Positions 24,682 to 38,736 of a stretch of DNA of 64,000 bases are shown one piece after another (the stretch's first letter is position 1; each line of letters opens with the position of its first letter). This DNA is from Symbiotaphrina buchneri (Eukaryota; Ascomycota; Symbiotaphrinales; Symbiotaphrinaceae). A program made the translations under genes and the position numbers. The stretch is taken from positions 496,001 through 560,000 of the forward strand of contig BCIG01000004.1 of assembly GCA_001599915.1 (NCBI GenBank), given 5' to 3'. The notes under the pieces are model-generated. The model ran no database searches. It saw nothing but the letters and a program-made list of their open reading frames with translations, and was not told the origin of the DNA.

Positions 24682-27600
24682 AGCGTCACGCGAAGAATGG
24701 AGAGACCGAGCGATCTGGTAACTGGTTCTGGCTGGGCGGGGTGGCGAGAGCCGAGAGCCTGATAACAATAACAAGAGCCCAGGCCCGAAGTCCCTGAGTC
24801 CCTGAAGCAGCCGCTGCCCGAGATCTATCTCCCCGAGCACTCTCTCTCTAAAGAAATCGAGAGGCGGGCACAAATGGATAGAATAATGAATCGTACCACT
24901 TGATATTTGAAGAAGAAGATGGAACCTCGTGGGAGGAAGATTTGAAAGCAACTATGTCGGCCTTCTGGGTGATATGATCCGAATGACGGGTTTGCGGCGG
25001 GAAAGGGGCGGGCATTATTCATATTCCATTCTGTCTTTGTACTTTTTATCTCCGTCCCTACTTTACGGGGCAGATGTCAATTCATAATAATAGCAGCCAT
25101 CTCTCTTCTTCCCTGCAAGCCCTAAACCACAAGGGTAGCTAAGTTTATGGCACAATCATTAACTGTTTCGAGTCCCTTTTACCGGCCGAGATGTCGGCCA
25201 TCTCTCGCTGCGTACGGTATGTACTTTGGGCTCTTGTACCACACACAAGTAAGGTAAGGTAGAGTAAGGTACATTAGTTTACGAACCTTCTCCTAGGAGA
25301 CGTCCACACTGATCATGCAGGGAATAATAGAAAAAAAAGATAATAAGAATATTTTTGTGTAGGGAGGAGGGATCACCGCTTGGTGCTATGTACTGATACA
25401 GTTGCACCATCAGGAAAGGATCTTGCAAGCCCAGGAACGATGATGGTCGGACGTCATTCGCTGGCCCTGTGCGTGTGCGTCATCGTGCAGGCAGCCAAGC
25501 GTGCCGAAGGGACCATCCCATCATTCCCATGATGCTCTGCCACCGATCGGGTATAGCTGGGGTGGCTTGGCTCAGGGTTCACGCAACGTGAAAACCTCTT
25601 CCTGCATGATCGACGGCATTCTAGAATGTCCTGGCCCTCCACCACCGTCCATCCATGGCCTACCGCCATTCTAGGCTTCGATCGGCTGCACTACTGAATC
25701 CCGGGGCACCGGCGCGCATGGACCATGCACCACCCGCCAGCTCATGTCGGCCCGTTTCTCTTTCATCCATTCGTGCTGGAAAAAGACCCTTGAAAGCTTG
25801 CAATGCCCCATCTGTGCAAACGTACGAAGTACGAAGTATTAGTGGTTCGTATACGGACTCCTTGGCCCGACGTCCAATAATATCCTACTTCCTACTCGCG
25901 CGGCGATCCCCTCCGCCGCCGAAATGGAGCCCGGGTAGACAGACTCTAGCCTAAATGTGCATGCAATACCAGATACGCCGCCTCGCCGATATCCGATAAC
26001 CACATCTATATTTATCTGCCGATGTTGCGTTCTGAAGATTGGTATCTGATGGGCTGCGCCTCAACTTCGTTGCCGCGGTTTGAGGTCGACATTGCCGCGT
26101 GGAGATCACAGGGCTTCTCGACTCGCCACATTTGATCTTCAAGGCCTCAAGTCGCATACGGTATGTGACAGGCATACGGGACCACTACTGCGTACTTGTA
26201 CGAATAGTCACATACCCCGGCATTTTGCGATCACGAGTACTATACAATCGGCTTGGTGCGCCTATCTAGCATTGAGTACCTTATGTTTCGCTCCATTATC
26301 CCTATGCCCGTGGGTTTGGTTGGCCGTCTGGCGCGTTTGCAGTACAGCAATTAAGGCATCTTACCTTACGGCTCGTGCCACTTGAATAGACCTTTTCTTC
26401 AGCGCCTGCGGAATGGAACTGAAGCGACCAAGATGAGGACAGAGAAATGACCTTTTTTGATCCATGGAGATAGACAAAGTCTGCGAGGAACACCCGGCGC
26501 GGATCCTTCGGTGCCTGAATCTGGGGTACGGAGAAAAAATTTGCCTCGGGAGCTTACGAAATTAGGTCGTTCTCGGGTTGCGCAGCCGGGACTTGAATTT
26601 CGTGCAAAAGGGCTTGGCGGCGCCGCACAGCTGCAGATTGGCGGCTGCATCATTAGTTCGCACAAGCTCCCTGTCAGGTTCGGCCGATTCCGTGGGTTGA
26701 GGCGCGGAGACGCACCCTTCTTTGTTCCGTCCTCCTCGGCAATAATGACAATAATGAAAGAGATAATGTACAACCATACGAAGTACCTGTAGAGATAGTT
26801 TGTAATAGGGTCACTGGCATGTGAGAAAGTAAGGTGCCTTCCGGACCATGTATTCGTATCGCCAGACAGATCTACCTTAGTTCGCGAGATGCAGCAGACG
26901 CCCGAAGTTCCGGACGGGTCCGGGCTGCACAGCCTCACCCCGCCGTGCACTAGCCACATATTCTCTGTCACGGTTGCAAGCCACAAGGCGATTGGGTTTC
27001 TGACATGTGAACTGTGGCCATGTCAAACTCCTCGCGCCCATCCGAGTCCTGGTATTGGAGCTTCGTAGATGGGGGAAGATGAATGCTGTCTTTCGTTTCA
27101 TGGCTTGCGCCACCGGATTGTGTTATGGCTGTATCACGGGTGCGTAGGCCGGAACCAAAAAAAAAAACATTCTGGACCACCTCACATTTGATCATCCACA
27201 AACAAATCACGTTCCGGGAGTTGAAACCGCTACGGTGCGGCCTACCGGCTTTGTCAGGATCAATCACGTTGGGCTTGAGGGAAAAATAAATCTATGGAGG
27301 AATCGTTCTTGTGAAGGACGCCGTGCAGTATCTTGAAATCTATCTTCGGCAGCGAACATCGCTAGCACCGAAAGTTGAGGCAAAACGATCGACGTTACGC
27401 TTTACCACCGCGACCCGCTGTCGCGACACCACGAATTGCTGTCCGTAAACGTGCTGTATCCTGTCATTTGTGCATATTTCCGACCCAGAAAAGCCATGTA
27501 ATATGAAAGATGGCAATCTACAGCCGCCCCATGCCTTACTCAATTTCCTCGATTTGACAACGCCAAAAATCTTTCTACCTACAGGAGTCGCGACATCAGA

Positions 27601-28289
27601 TATGCTTAGTCGATCCGCTGTCGGGCCTCACCCGGTCGTAGTCGCATCAAGTCTGCCTGATGGGCAGCATCTACGGAATTGCAGAGTAAACCGGTATTAC
27701 GATGATGTTGTATGAACGGGTCGCGGAGAACCATCCATACTTGTGATTCGTACAAGCAGATACGACTTGTCTACCTACCCTACTTGAGAAGCCTTCCTAG
27801 ATACCCTGTCTCGGATGGAGACTTACCTAGGAGCGACTGCCCACTGTCATATTGGATGGAGCCTCATATGGCCATGCCTGTGTCCTAGGTTGTCTCTACA
27901 ACGTGGACAACATAGCTGACCGTCGCCAACACTTGATACATTCACTGATAGCACTGTCACAGGTCCTCTCTAATAGGAAGGCGCGCCTGTTCATGTTGTT
28001 TACGCGTCGCGTCACGAGCGAGGGAATCAAAATAACACCCATCAAGGGCTGGGATTTGGGGTCCACAAAAACTACTGCACGGATCGCGGAGAGGCGGTCT
28101 TGAGGTACTTGGTATTGAGATTGGGACCAACCGAGCCCATGCCATTCAATGCGTAAACATCCCGGACCCTAATGTACAACCGCAAAGCCCATAAAAGCAT
28201 ATCATTGTCAACTCCCGGCACACCAAACAATCCGCCTGGCAAAGACGCGTCCGGAGGTAGAACGTCCACGACATAAAATAAAAGACCGT
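24682..28289. other. Gene-poor interval of about 3.6 kb
   Basis: The first part must hold the leader and promoter of the Rpn4-like gene. A TAAGGTAAGGTAGAGTAAGGTAC cluster lies around 25249. Several reading frames of 60-195 codons occur, but none shows a domain, intron-exon pattern or codon character I can support. A non-coding transcript or a lost gene is possible. The end adjoining 28290 contains the histone H4 3' region. Confidence 0.5.
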
Positions 28290-28812
<523 letters not shown>

Positions 28813-29969
28813 GATGAAGGTTGATGTGAAGTTGAAGTAGAAGTAGAGAGTGGTTGGTCGTGAAGAGTGGACGTGGAGGCTGAATGGCGGGTAGCTGGCT
28901 TAAAATCGTGGAGTTGACGAAAGAGGCAGTGGAGGTGGGCGGATGGTATTTGAAGTCCACCGGGCACGCACGACCAGATCACACATGAGAGAGTGAGCTA
29001 AACCGAAAAGAGCGAGAACTCTACGGTCTCGGTTCCAGATCACTCCCCTAACCCAACGCCCTCGCCCAATCAGAACTCACGGGCAGAACCGACCGTCTGA
29101 TGCAGGAACGGGTATGACCCATAGCGTACGGAGAAGTACGTACCACACAGATCCGACAAAATAATGTTGATACGGCCCTCGCGGCGTACAATAATTGTGA
29201 GTAATGACGGCAACAATAATGATTTCTGCCTGCCTAAGGCGCCTGCCTTATGGTTTCATGAAGCTCTAGAGATACCATATTATTAATCAGGTTACGTATC
29301 TACAGTACATGTATCTCACCAGTATTATCTTGGGTACCTTAGAATAATAACCTTCATGAAATTGCGCGAACCTACCTTACAGACTACTGTACCTTACTGT
29401 TCGTTGGCATCCACTAATATCGTTCTCTGTTCGTAATCTCTGTACGGTATGGGCGGGCCCACTGTTCATATGCCGGCAGCCTGACACTGGTGCTAGTAAT
29501 GCTGTTGCTGTTTAACGCTTGCTTGGTGCTCGTTGCTGTTGTGGTTCTGATGGGGTGCCGTGCTCGCTTAGGCCCCAGGTGCGCTGATTGGCTGGCGGAG
29601 GGCATTTCAGAGCGGTTTCCTCACCCAAATCGCTTGCAACAAGAGGCCGCAACTGCGAGCTGCTTTCCAGGCGATTTTCCCCTCGACAAAAAGGAAACCG
29701 CGCTAGCATTGAATGCTGAGAGAAGGCGCAAGGCACGCACACACACCCACACCCGACCCCAATTCACGCCCGCCTACCACACACACACACAGTACGGTAA
29801 GGATCACACGCGCCCGTGCCTGCAAGCGAGAAATCCTACTTAAACCTTCCCCCACCCACTTCTCTCGCTTCTTTTCCTCTTACCATCTACATCTACCCAT
29901 CCCGACGCCTCACCCGAATCCATCAACAACTCATCATCCCATCTCCATCCATCACACAAATCATCAAAG
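28813..29969. promoter_or_regulatory. Shared divergent promoter of histone H4 and H3
   Basis: A 1,157-bp region between the two start codons. CCAATCAG lies at 29066-29073 on the H4 side, and an inverted copy (ATTGG at 29587-29591, within CTGATTGGCTGG) lies on the H3 side. A long pyrimidine-rich leader precedes the H3 ATG. CCAAT boxes bind the HAP/NF-Y complex in fungi. The central part (29200-29420) is AT-richer and carries TACCTTAC words. Confidence 0.55.
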
Positions 29970-30638
<669 letters not shown>

Positions 30639-31341
30639 ACGTGCTCATGATGATTGACTTGCTATCGGTTCACGATCTCGAGCTTTCATAATCCTTCGAC
30701 TCGGGTCAATAGCCGAAGCTTGGCTAGAAATGGATATGGCATCGGGTCTTGGTTCGCGCGGGTGGTAGCCGGTCACTTCATGATGTTTGTTTGCTTTCAC
30801 TGCAACTAAGGCGATGGGTCTGGTGCTTTCAAGGGCAGGGTCGGGATGGTCTGATTTTCAAATGTGTATTATCGGATAACGGCGCATTGCACGAACTTTA
30901 CGAAAGAATCTTTCGTCTTCATCACCAGATTATCTCTCTCCGCGCAAGTGACCTTCGTGACCTTGGTAGATTGACACGTAGAAATGCACGGTTTGTTTTG
31001 AAAGCGCCGGTGATTCACCTCTGGACGATACACGGATTTTGGTCCGCGAAAGGTGTCATCTTCCCGACTTTGAGGATTTGGATGTATTCCTTGGTTCATT
31101 TTAATTATTGAGCATTCGCCAACTCAGCGTACAGTGGGTTGTCCTGCTGCTTGGAGTTGACGCAGATGAGCGCTTTCTGAACATGGTGCCTGCAATCCCG
31201 GGCGCGACGAATATAAAACGGGATCGATGATGTGATCGGCTCCAGACAGCCGATGGACCGCACATAAGCCATAACAACAGCCAACATGCCGTCTTCCAGC
31301 AACGAAACAATACCGAAAATGATTTCCTGCCTGCCGGTTCG
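30639..31341. other. Intergenic between histone H3 and the Mpv17-family gene
   Basis: The H3 3' region and the promoter of the next gene. No other coding or RNA feature is supported. Confidence 0.45.
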
Positions 31342-32220
31342 ATGACACTGAATAACCTGCTGGCAGGGCCAGTCCGTGCTACCTTGCGCCGGCCGCTGCA
31401 ACGTCAGAATATCCAAAATTTCTTATGCAAGCGTCGCAATCATGGGCCTGAGAAGACACCATCTGAGAAATCCGCTGTTGAAAGTCAAGCACGAAGCGTT
31501 CCTAATCCGAATACAGTATCACAGGTGTTCTGGAACAGACTTGGGCCAATCTCCTCCATTATCAAGGCTTACGGAAGAGCGCAGACGAAGCGCCCCTATA
31601 CAACACAGGTGATAAGTTCTGTGATCATCTACATATGCGGTGATCTATCCGCGCAGAGGATGAGAGGGGACGAATATGACTCATTTAGAACATTGCGCGC
31701 CATCGTCATCGGCGCTGCCGTTTCGATTCCAAGCTATCGATGGTTTGTGCTCTCGAGTCCCGACTGACTAGATGTTACTGACATCCGAGCCAGGTTCTTA
31801 TGGCTCGGTGATGCCTTCAATTATTCATCCAGAATCCTTTCCCTGACGACCAAAGTGGTAGTGAACCAGCTTGTGTACACGCCTCTCTTCAATACATATT
31901 TTTTCGGAGCCCAAGCCTTGTTGTCCGGGGATTCTCTCGCAGAAACATGGGACAGGATCAAGATGACAGTGCCTGTCAGCTTTGTCAACGCGATGAAGCT
32001 TTGGCCTGCCGTAACGGCTTTCAGCTTCACATTTATTGAACCGCAGTTTAGAAGCATATTCGCAGGTACGAGGTCGACGTCCGATTGTGCTCTGAACCAT
32101 CTGCTGACCGGCTTGTCAGGAATCATTGCCATTGGATGGCAAACATATCTTTCCTGGCTGAATCAAAAGGCTGCTGAAGAAGAACACCACAAAGCCCAGC
32201 GCCCAGAACCAGCTGCCTGA
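31342..32220 (+). CDS. Mpv17/PMP22-family integral membrane protein
   Basis: Three exons (31342-31742, 31794-32065 and 32120-32220) give 257 residues in a continuous frame. The N-terminus is arginine-rich with few acidic residues, consistent with a mitochondrial targeting sequence. The body has the four weak membrane helices of the Mpv17/PMP22 family: ISSVIIYICGDLSAQ, IVIGAAVSIPSYRWFLWLG, then VNAMKLWPAVTAFSFTFI, and the C-terminal GIIAIGWQTYLSWLNQK. Members sit in the inner mitochondrial or peroxisomal membrane (yeast Sym1 is one). The transported molecule is not established. This one may be a paralogue rather than the Sym1 orthologue. Confidence 0.85.
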
Positions 32221-32681
32221 AAAAAGCGATTGGCCCTGTGGTTGCAATCACTGGATATATAACTATTTGAGCATGCATAGATGTTGGTGGAAGCTGAGTT
32301 GACTTGATGAGTATTCGCCGTGCGATAGGCAATCAGCCTACGGAGGCATTCCTGTTCCGCACTGCAAGTGTGTTGAGCGAAAAGTGCATGGATTAGACTA
32401 GAGGATATGTTAGAATAGATGTAAAATTGTTTTAGGCAGCAAGGCGGGAGCGCGGTCGAGGTCCAAATGGTGCCTTCAAGATTCAAATCGGTGCCGGTTG
32501 TACCGCCGTAGCTTAGCTTCTGTTAATACGTGGTTGCTTGAAGGACGTAGACTTTCCCATTTCACCATCACGTTACCTTGGGACAAGATACCTCCTCGAC
32601 CACTCCAGATTCATTTGAAGCTAGGATGGTCTTTATTGGGATGCAGATGCTGTGATGGATTGATATCTTCTTGGAGTGGCC
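32221..32681. other. Intergenic between the Mpv17-family gene and exonuclease V
   Basis: No feature beyond the expected 3' and 5' flanks. Confidence 0.4.
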
Positions 32682-34303
32682 ATGGCTGGCCCACCTCATT
32701 CTACCCACTTGTCAGGGTCTGTCTTCGACGCCGACAGCGATTACGGTTCAGAATTTGGCCCGGACGAAGAGGAGCTGTTAAATGATCTCCTCTTAGGCCT
32801 TGATGCTGCAGTCGGCAACGGTAACCAACTGGTGGTAGAGGGCATAGAAAACCATGATGATCCCACTACTGCACGGATGCCCAGGCACGCTCACCGCGAA
32901 GATCTGCTGCCGACCAGGGCCACGTCTGCATATGTTACCGTTGAGGTCGAGGAGGAAAGCATCGCAGAGGACGGCACGTCTTACCGGCGAGAGAGGTTTG
33001 CTGCTAGGCTGATTTGACAACCAAGCGTCTAGTACCCAGTGACACCCTACGTCGTCGTGGACGTGACGGTAACACATCGGAAAGTACAGAAGCGGCGCCT
33101 GAGCTTGCCGTGGAAGACCCGCGTTCACCATTAGAGCGGTTCAGAACCGCGCCCAAGAAAGCTCTGTCTGTGACTGATCTAGTCTCCCCGTCGTGGTGTG
33201 AGCTGCAATATCTTTATACATTGTCAAAGTATGGACGGAAACGACAAACGCCCGCCATGAAGCAGGGCTCCTCGGTGCACAAAATTTTGGAAGAGCAGGT
33301 ACATGAGACGGTGCCGGTCGATGTGCAGACGAAAGAAGACAGTTGGGGTCTCCGCATTTGGAACGTTATACAGGGCATACGAACGTTATTGGAGACTGGC
33401 ATGACCAGAGAATTGGAAGTCTGGGGTGTCTACGACGGGTTGGTTGTCAACGGCATTATAGATGAGGTCTCATATACATGTCCAGATAAAGAGCTGGAAG
33501 ATCAGGCGCTCGAGAAGAGAGGTGGTAACCGGTCCATTCTGGGTCAGGTGTCGACTGACCAGGCTCACATCACCGACTATCTGGAAGGCACTGCAGGCAC
33601 GAGCCTTGGGCAGGCGGCGTCAAAGGATTCGCAATCGAGAAGGTTGGGATCCCGAAAGGTGTATCTTACCGACATCAAAACAAGGGGCTATAGGTCGATC
33701 CCCAAAGGGGCCGGCTTTCGGCCAACCGCGATGCAGCTAATGCTATACCGTCGACTCCTCTCTGATTTAGTATCTGGCAAAGTTGATCCCGAGGTGATAT
33801 GGGAGAGATATAGCCTGGATCCATCCAAGAACTTCAGCGATTCACTAATCGCCCAGCTTGGGACTTTGAATGAGGTTTTCTTTGATGCCCATTCTGAGAC
33901 CGATGACCATTCTTCGGTGTCAAATCAGGATTCAATACAAATCCTTCTGGATCACAATTCGCTCGAAAAGCTGTGGTCGCTTATGATCCTTGAGCTACAG
34001 TGTGCCATGCCTCTGGGAGAGGAGAGCATTGGAGATGTGTTGAAGGTGGAGTACCGAACGCAGGACGATGGCTCAATAGTAGGGGTCAAGACGTTCCTCT
34101 ACGAGGGGGATGTATTGGGCCCCTATCTGCAAGATGAGCTTAGGTGGTGGCGAGGTGAGCGAGCAACCCAAGGTGTCGTAATCGAAGAAGCATACAAATG
34201 CAGGATTTGCGAGTTCAATGAAGGCTGCAGTTGGCGGATTGCCAAAGTCGAGGAAGCCAGGCAGAACCACAGGACTAGATCGAAAGCGAACAGAGACTCA
34301 TGA
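32682..34303 (+). CDS. EXO5: Exonuclease V (EXO5/DEM1-like), with an unresolved frame change
   Basis: A PD-(D/E)XK-family single-strand exonuclease with an Fe-S cluster; in yeast it maintains mitochondrial DNA. The conserved body starts at RTAPKKALSVTDLVSPSWCELQ (first cluster cysteine). It continues through ELEVWGVYDGLVVNGIIDEV (catalytic Asp) and YLTDIKTRGYRSIP (D-x-K motif), and ends with CRICEFNEGCSW (the other three cluster cysteines). The N-terminal acidic part (ATG 32682, SDYGSEFGPDEEELL) is in a different frame from the body. They could be joined by an intron with a weak donor (for example 32946-33007, which keeps the frame open) or separated by a one-base indel near 33010. Convergent with the DUF3445 gene. 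Confidence 0.8.
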
Positions 34304-34415
34304 CCAATATGCGCGTGTGCCAATTTTAGAAGGTGGTCACTGTTGATCAATAATGACGACGTGCCGGACATGTCATTATAGGATATACGATCTATGTTGA
34401 TGTCCAAACCTCCAT

Positions 34416-35975
34416 TCAATAGGGGTATTTTCTGACTTCATCCTCCTTTCCAAGGTCCAGGCCGTTCGCCAACTGCTCTGCGTGCTTCTGGTCTAGGCAC
34501 TCTAGTAATACCTCTTGGTACCGTTCCCTTCCTTTGTATCTGGCTACATCGTCGCTCCAGCTCCGTACTGCCTCAGCCAGGCGTCCAGGAACGTAGGGCT
34601 CATTGGAAATTTCCGTGATTGGAAGGAAGTACGTCCGGATAGTAAAGACGACTCCTCCGGACCGCGGCAGTCTAGATGAGTCAACATATGTCAGCTTTAA
34701 AGAGTCTGCCAGGGCCTAGGAAGGTGTCCAATCTTACCGCCTCAGGGTTTGCCGCTCACTACGGAAGTAATGATTCTCGATAGCCTTGTTCTTCTCAGCA
34801 GTGGCCCAACCCGTGGTTTTATCGTCCTCTTCGCCAATGCTATGGCTCCATGCGACATCGTCGTCGACTTGGATGAAATAGTTATTTCGTTGCACCGGAC
34901 CATCGGGCTTGACTCTTCGGAAAAAGTTCATCATTCCTTTCTCGAGCTTCTCTTTGTAGCCAGGAACATGGCCTGAGGTATGAATCTCAGACAGCGGCAT
35001 ACCGAACTTGTCCTCCAGCCGCCAGAAGCCAGCCAGGAGTATGGCGCCAGCTTTGAGGTAGTATTGGCCATCTTCTCCTTCAATCATTATTGCAAGGTCA
35101 TCCTGGACCATCCTTGCACACATCTGCATCGGATCCTCTTTCAAGGGGCGCTCAACTATGTTGAAGCTCTCACCAGTCTCAAGATTGTCCATGCCGACAG
35201 GTGTCTTCTTGTATAGTGTCGGGTACCTCTGAGGAAGATAGTCGCACCTAGAATCAATTAGCAAGGACAATCCAACGGTCAAGGGGACTCACAATTCCTC
35301 GAGCAATTCCACGGCTGCGTCGTAGGCTTCTGGTGCAGTGTCGCAACACTTCTTGCCACGTTCTTGGATACGCTTCGCTTTTGTCTCGTGGTACTTGAAG
35401 TAGTGATTATCCAGTTCTGACGTCTCATGAGCGTTCCGAGATGTGTGCTGCAACTTTCGATGTCACTCACCTATCCAGTCGTCCCACTTCATGTTTCTCA
35501 GTCCCATTGTGATATGATAACTTCATGATTAGCGCTCGGTCAGCTTCATCGATGCTATTATCTTCCGGCAATACATACGGGCCATGCTTGAAAGGACGGT
35601 ACGGCAATGGCTTGGTGGTCCGAACGTCCCAACCTGGATAAGGTGGCGCGGGCGGTCTCTTGAAGTCTTGCGCTATCCAGTCTGTGATCAATTAGCATGA
35701 AGTGCTCGTAGTCTATGAGCTTCGTCCTTACGCCCAGGCCTGCGATCTGCCGCTTTCTCGGACAGGCCACTTCCAGCAGGCTTTTCCAGATCAGGCGTTG
35801 CCGGTCGTTTGGGAGGAGCGTTTCTGAAGATTTTCGCGATAACCGCCCATGCAATGAGAGCCAGGGCTAAGATGCCGTAAAACGGACCATTATGATATTG
35901 AGCGATCTCCTGGAAAGCCCGAGAGCTTTTAGCACTCTCGAAGCAATCCCTGGTCCACGTGGAAAGGTTGTCCAT
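34416..35975 (-). CDS. DUF3445 haem-dependent oxidative N-demethylase-like protein, membrane-anchored
   Basis: Six exons (35732-35975, 35579-35681, 35471-35520, 35293-35416, 34738-35247 and 34416-34671) sum to 1,287 bases, 428 residues. An N-terminal hydrophobic helix (GPFYGILALALIAWAVIAKIF) suggests a membrane anchor. The rest matches the DUF3445/HODM family: PYHITMGLR, WDDWIELDNHYFKYH, ERGKKCCDTAPEAYDAA, the WRLEDKFGM stretch with PLSEIHTSGHVPGYKEKL, and RSERQTLRRLPRSGGVVFTIRTY. Characterised bacterial members bind haem and remove N-methyl groups oxidatively. The fungal substrate is unknown. The short third exon, with its AAG acceptor, is needed to recover the conserved PYHITMGLR. Confidence 0.82.
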
Positions 35976-36493
35976 CTGCTATGGCAGAGCGGGTGAACAA
36001 TTACTTCGTACAATGCAATTGGAGATTGCGCCGACCAGTTGTGCAACAGTCTGGAAAGAGGCAGGGGACCCTATATAAGCAGGCGCGGAGGAGGGTACAA
36101 CGGCCAGCCATTGAACCAACTGGGCGGGCCGCGATAATGCGGGCGCGGGCGAAGGCGCGGAAGACTGGAGAGTCCGTTATTCGGATAAGGGAGTGGGATG
36201 CGAGGAACTGTGGGTTACTCGTACCTTATCGGCCCAAGTAAGAAGAAAGATAACGGGATCCCTTCACCTAATCGGGCAAGCGCACCCCGGCCCGCAAGAA
36301 CGATTTCCAGTGTTCGTACCACCCAAGCCCTGACTGATTGACCAAGTGCAGAAAGAGCATTGAGAGACTGATCTTTCACATCGACACAGGAGATATATAT
36401 GTTTGATCGGTATGGCAAGTTTGGTATTCGGACATGTACAACGACAACTGCTGGGATTTTGATTCCGAGAGACCAGGATCCTGCTTCACTCAT
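35976..36493. other. Intergenic between the DUF3445 gene and ALG9
   Basis: No feature recognised. It must contain the DUF3445 promoter and the ALG9 3' end. Confidence 0.4.
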
Positions 36494-38429
36494 TCATTCT
36501 GCCATTCGTCGCCGTAACATACAATAGCGAGCCCATTTCCTCTGGAATCGCCCTGGGATCAGCCTGGAATCCGGAAGCCATAACGCACGGCCGAGGAAGC
36601 TTGTCCGAGCTGAGTCCAGAAACCGTCGGCAGCTAAGTCGTTCCCAGTGCTCGTTATCCATAATGTAATCCGGCTCGAACTTGGTGGGCTGTCCTCCGGA
36701 GAAGGACGAATCGATCAAGAAAGTACAGTGCGAGCTATCTATCTTTACCAGATGTCAGCATATAATATATCGATAGAAGTGGACCTCCTACATATTTACT
36801 GGGATCTTCTCGATTCTCATCATTCATGCCGGACGGTGTCAACCACGTCCCTGGGAAGACCCCAAACCCGATGCTTGCTTCACTAAACTCTCCTGGTAGC
36901 AATCCATCGAACTCGCTCTTGATGAACTTGGGGCGTACTCCGTCTGGGAGGAAGAATGAAGATGGAAAGCGATACCACTCCTTTCCCAGGCAGACAGTAT
37001 CCCCCGACCTGCTCATATTGGGCCTGTGCAGGACGTCGTAGACTTGCATGGGAGCCGAGTACGCTGTGACCTGGCCAAGGGTTCTCCAAAACCCGGCACT
37101 GACAGCCAAAAAGCCGAGAAGGGAGACAACAGCAAGTCTCACATGCGGACCTACACGCCCAACAAGTGACTGGCGACCGGCAGAGCCGAGGGACACCAAA
37201 AGTATATGCGAGGAAATCGCAGCATTGAGTGCCAAGGCCGGGTATGCGGGATACATGAACCGTTCTTCTTTATGCGGCTGCAGAGTAAAGACTGCCAGCC
37301 ATAGATAGAAGGGCGCAATGAAGGTAGTCGTCCGTAGAGCCGTTTGCAGGGAGTTGTGCTGGTGACCAAAGAGACATTGGCAAGCCAGGAGAGGGATGAC
37401 GGATAGGGCAAGTAGGAACCAGAGGTTGAAATTTAAGATTAGATTTCGAATATAGAAGTGCCATGGCTCGGTGCCGAAGATGTCAGGTCCCTTGGCACCA
37501 GCATTTAGGACATTGTACCACACAATGTTGAAAGGCACGATAGTAGGTTTCCTGTAAAAGAACGAGTCCACAGAGGCTTCCAGGACCTATGTGCACGATT
37601 AGGAGATAAGGCGTAGTGAAGACAGGCATTCGATCCGCATACCAGTACCAAGATTGACCTCACAGTGCCGTCGAAGAATCTCGTGAAAGCACCAAAAATA
37701 TCTTGACTTAGAGCGACTAGTACTAGCTCTTCGAGAATGAATGGGACGATCAAGGCCATGGCGAATGGCCACCCTATAATGGCTCCGATGGAGAACCACA
37801 TCATCCCCTGCGCGGTTTTCAGTCCTCCGTGCCAGTCCATGAAAGCAGCCATACCCAGCATTACACAGTACATAGCAAAGCTTGAAGGCAGATATGCTGC
37901 AGAAGCTTGGAACATGCCTGGGCTGGAGACCATGGCAACCATAAAGACGATACCAGCTCTAGGATTGAGGGTGCGAGAGACGGCCGCGAACAGACGCAGC
38001 TCACAGAGAGCGCAGACTACCGCAAGGACGAGACGGATAAAGTAGAACTCAGATTTCTTCGTGAGGAACGGTAGCACGGAGACAAGGGCACTAGGTACGG
38101 CATGCAATCCAGCATAGAGCCAACTCCTGATGGCATATTCGGGAGAGTATTCCCATGTCTGCAATCCGGAGCCATGCACCAGATAATGCGTCGGCTCCCA
38201 GTAATTGTATGTCTCATCACAGTCCTGAATAGGGGCATAGAGAGCTGCCAGCACGCGCACGCCCAAGAAGATGTAAAATGCTACAACTGGTGGAAAGAGG
38301 AACTGAGGAGGCCGCCTGCGAGAAAGTCAGCATCTGGCCACATTGCAAGCGAATATCAATAGACCTATTGGCGAGCTGGCGGATAGGTGTGGCGATCTGG
38401 CCGCTCCCTCCCTTTTTGCGTTGAGACAT
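36494..38429 (-). CDS. ALG9: ALG9, dolichol-P-mannose alpha-1,2-mannosyltransferase
   Basis: A GT22-family multi-pass ER enzyme that adds alpha-1,2-mannoses to the lipid-linked oligosaccharide for N-glycosylation. Landmarks are the first luminal loop APIQDCDETYNYWEPTHYL with its acidic pair, the many hydrophobic helices, and the GT22 motif HKEERFMYPAYPAL after a long loop. Exons join through RPPQFLFPPVVAFYIFLGVRV after a first exon starting MSQRKKGGSG at 38429. The same frame extends to another ATG at 38501, which I consider less likely. The last exon begins after an intron near 36720-36735 and ends RRRMAE. Divergent from NAF1. Confidence 0.88.
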
Positions 38430-38736
38430 GAACGTGGTAGAGGAGAGAACGGCTTTGCCAGAGCTCTCTACATCGAAGCCAACAAAGAGTGACAGAGACA
38501 CAATGGGTGTTAGCAGGCCCGTCGGTAACAGCTCAGCTTCGGTTCAAGCGAGTCTCGGAGACTAGGGGGTAACTCCGCAAAACCGGAGAAAAGTAGGACC
38601 GGTAAACACCGATAAGGATCTCCCGAACAAAAATTCATGGGAGATTTTGGGAGCACAGAACAGACACAAACAGGACGCAGCAAGTCATCCACATGTTCTA
38701 AATCCGCCTCCTGGACTGATTCTTGCCACAAGAAGT

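Noticed and set aside
24682-24951. N-terminal extension of the Rpn4-like factor to 24951
   Set aside because: Composition is that of a leader region, and the ATG at 24681 gives a coherent start.
26399-26986. A 195-codon minus-strand reading frame
   Set aside because: No recognisable domain, composition unlike neighbouring proteins, and an overlapping frame of similar length on the other strand.
38502-38736. Upstream extension of NAF1 in the open frame from 38647
   Set aside because: There is no ATG in that stretch; the first in-frame ATG is at 38737.
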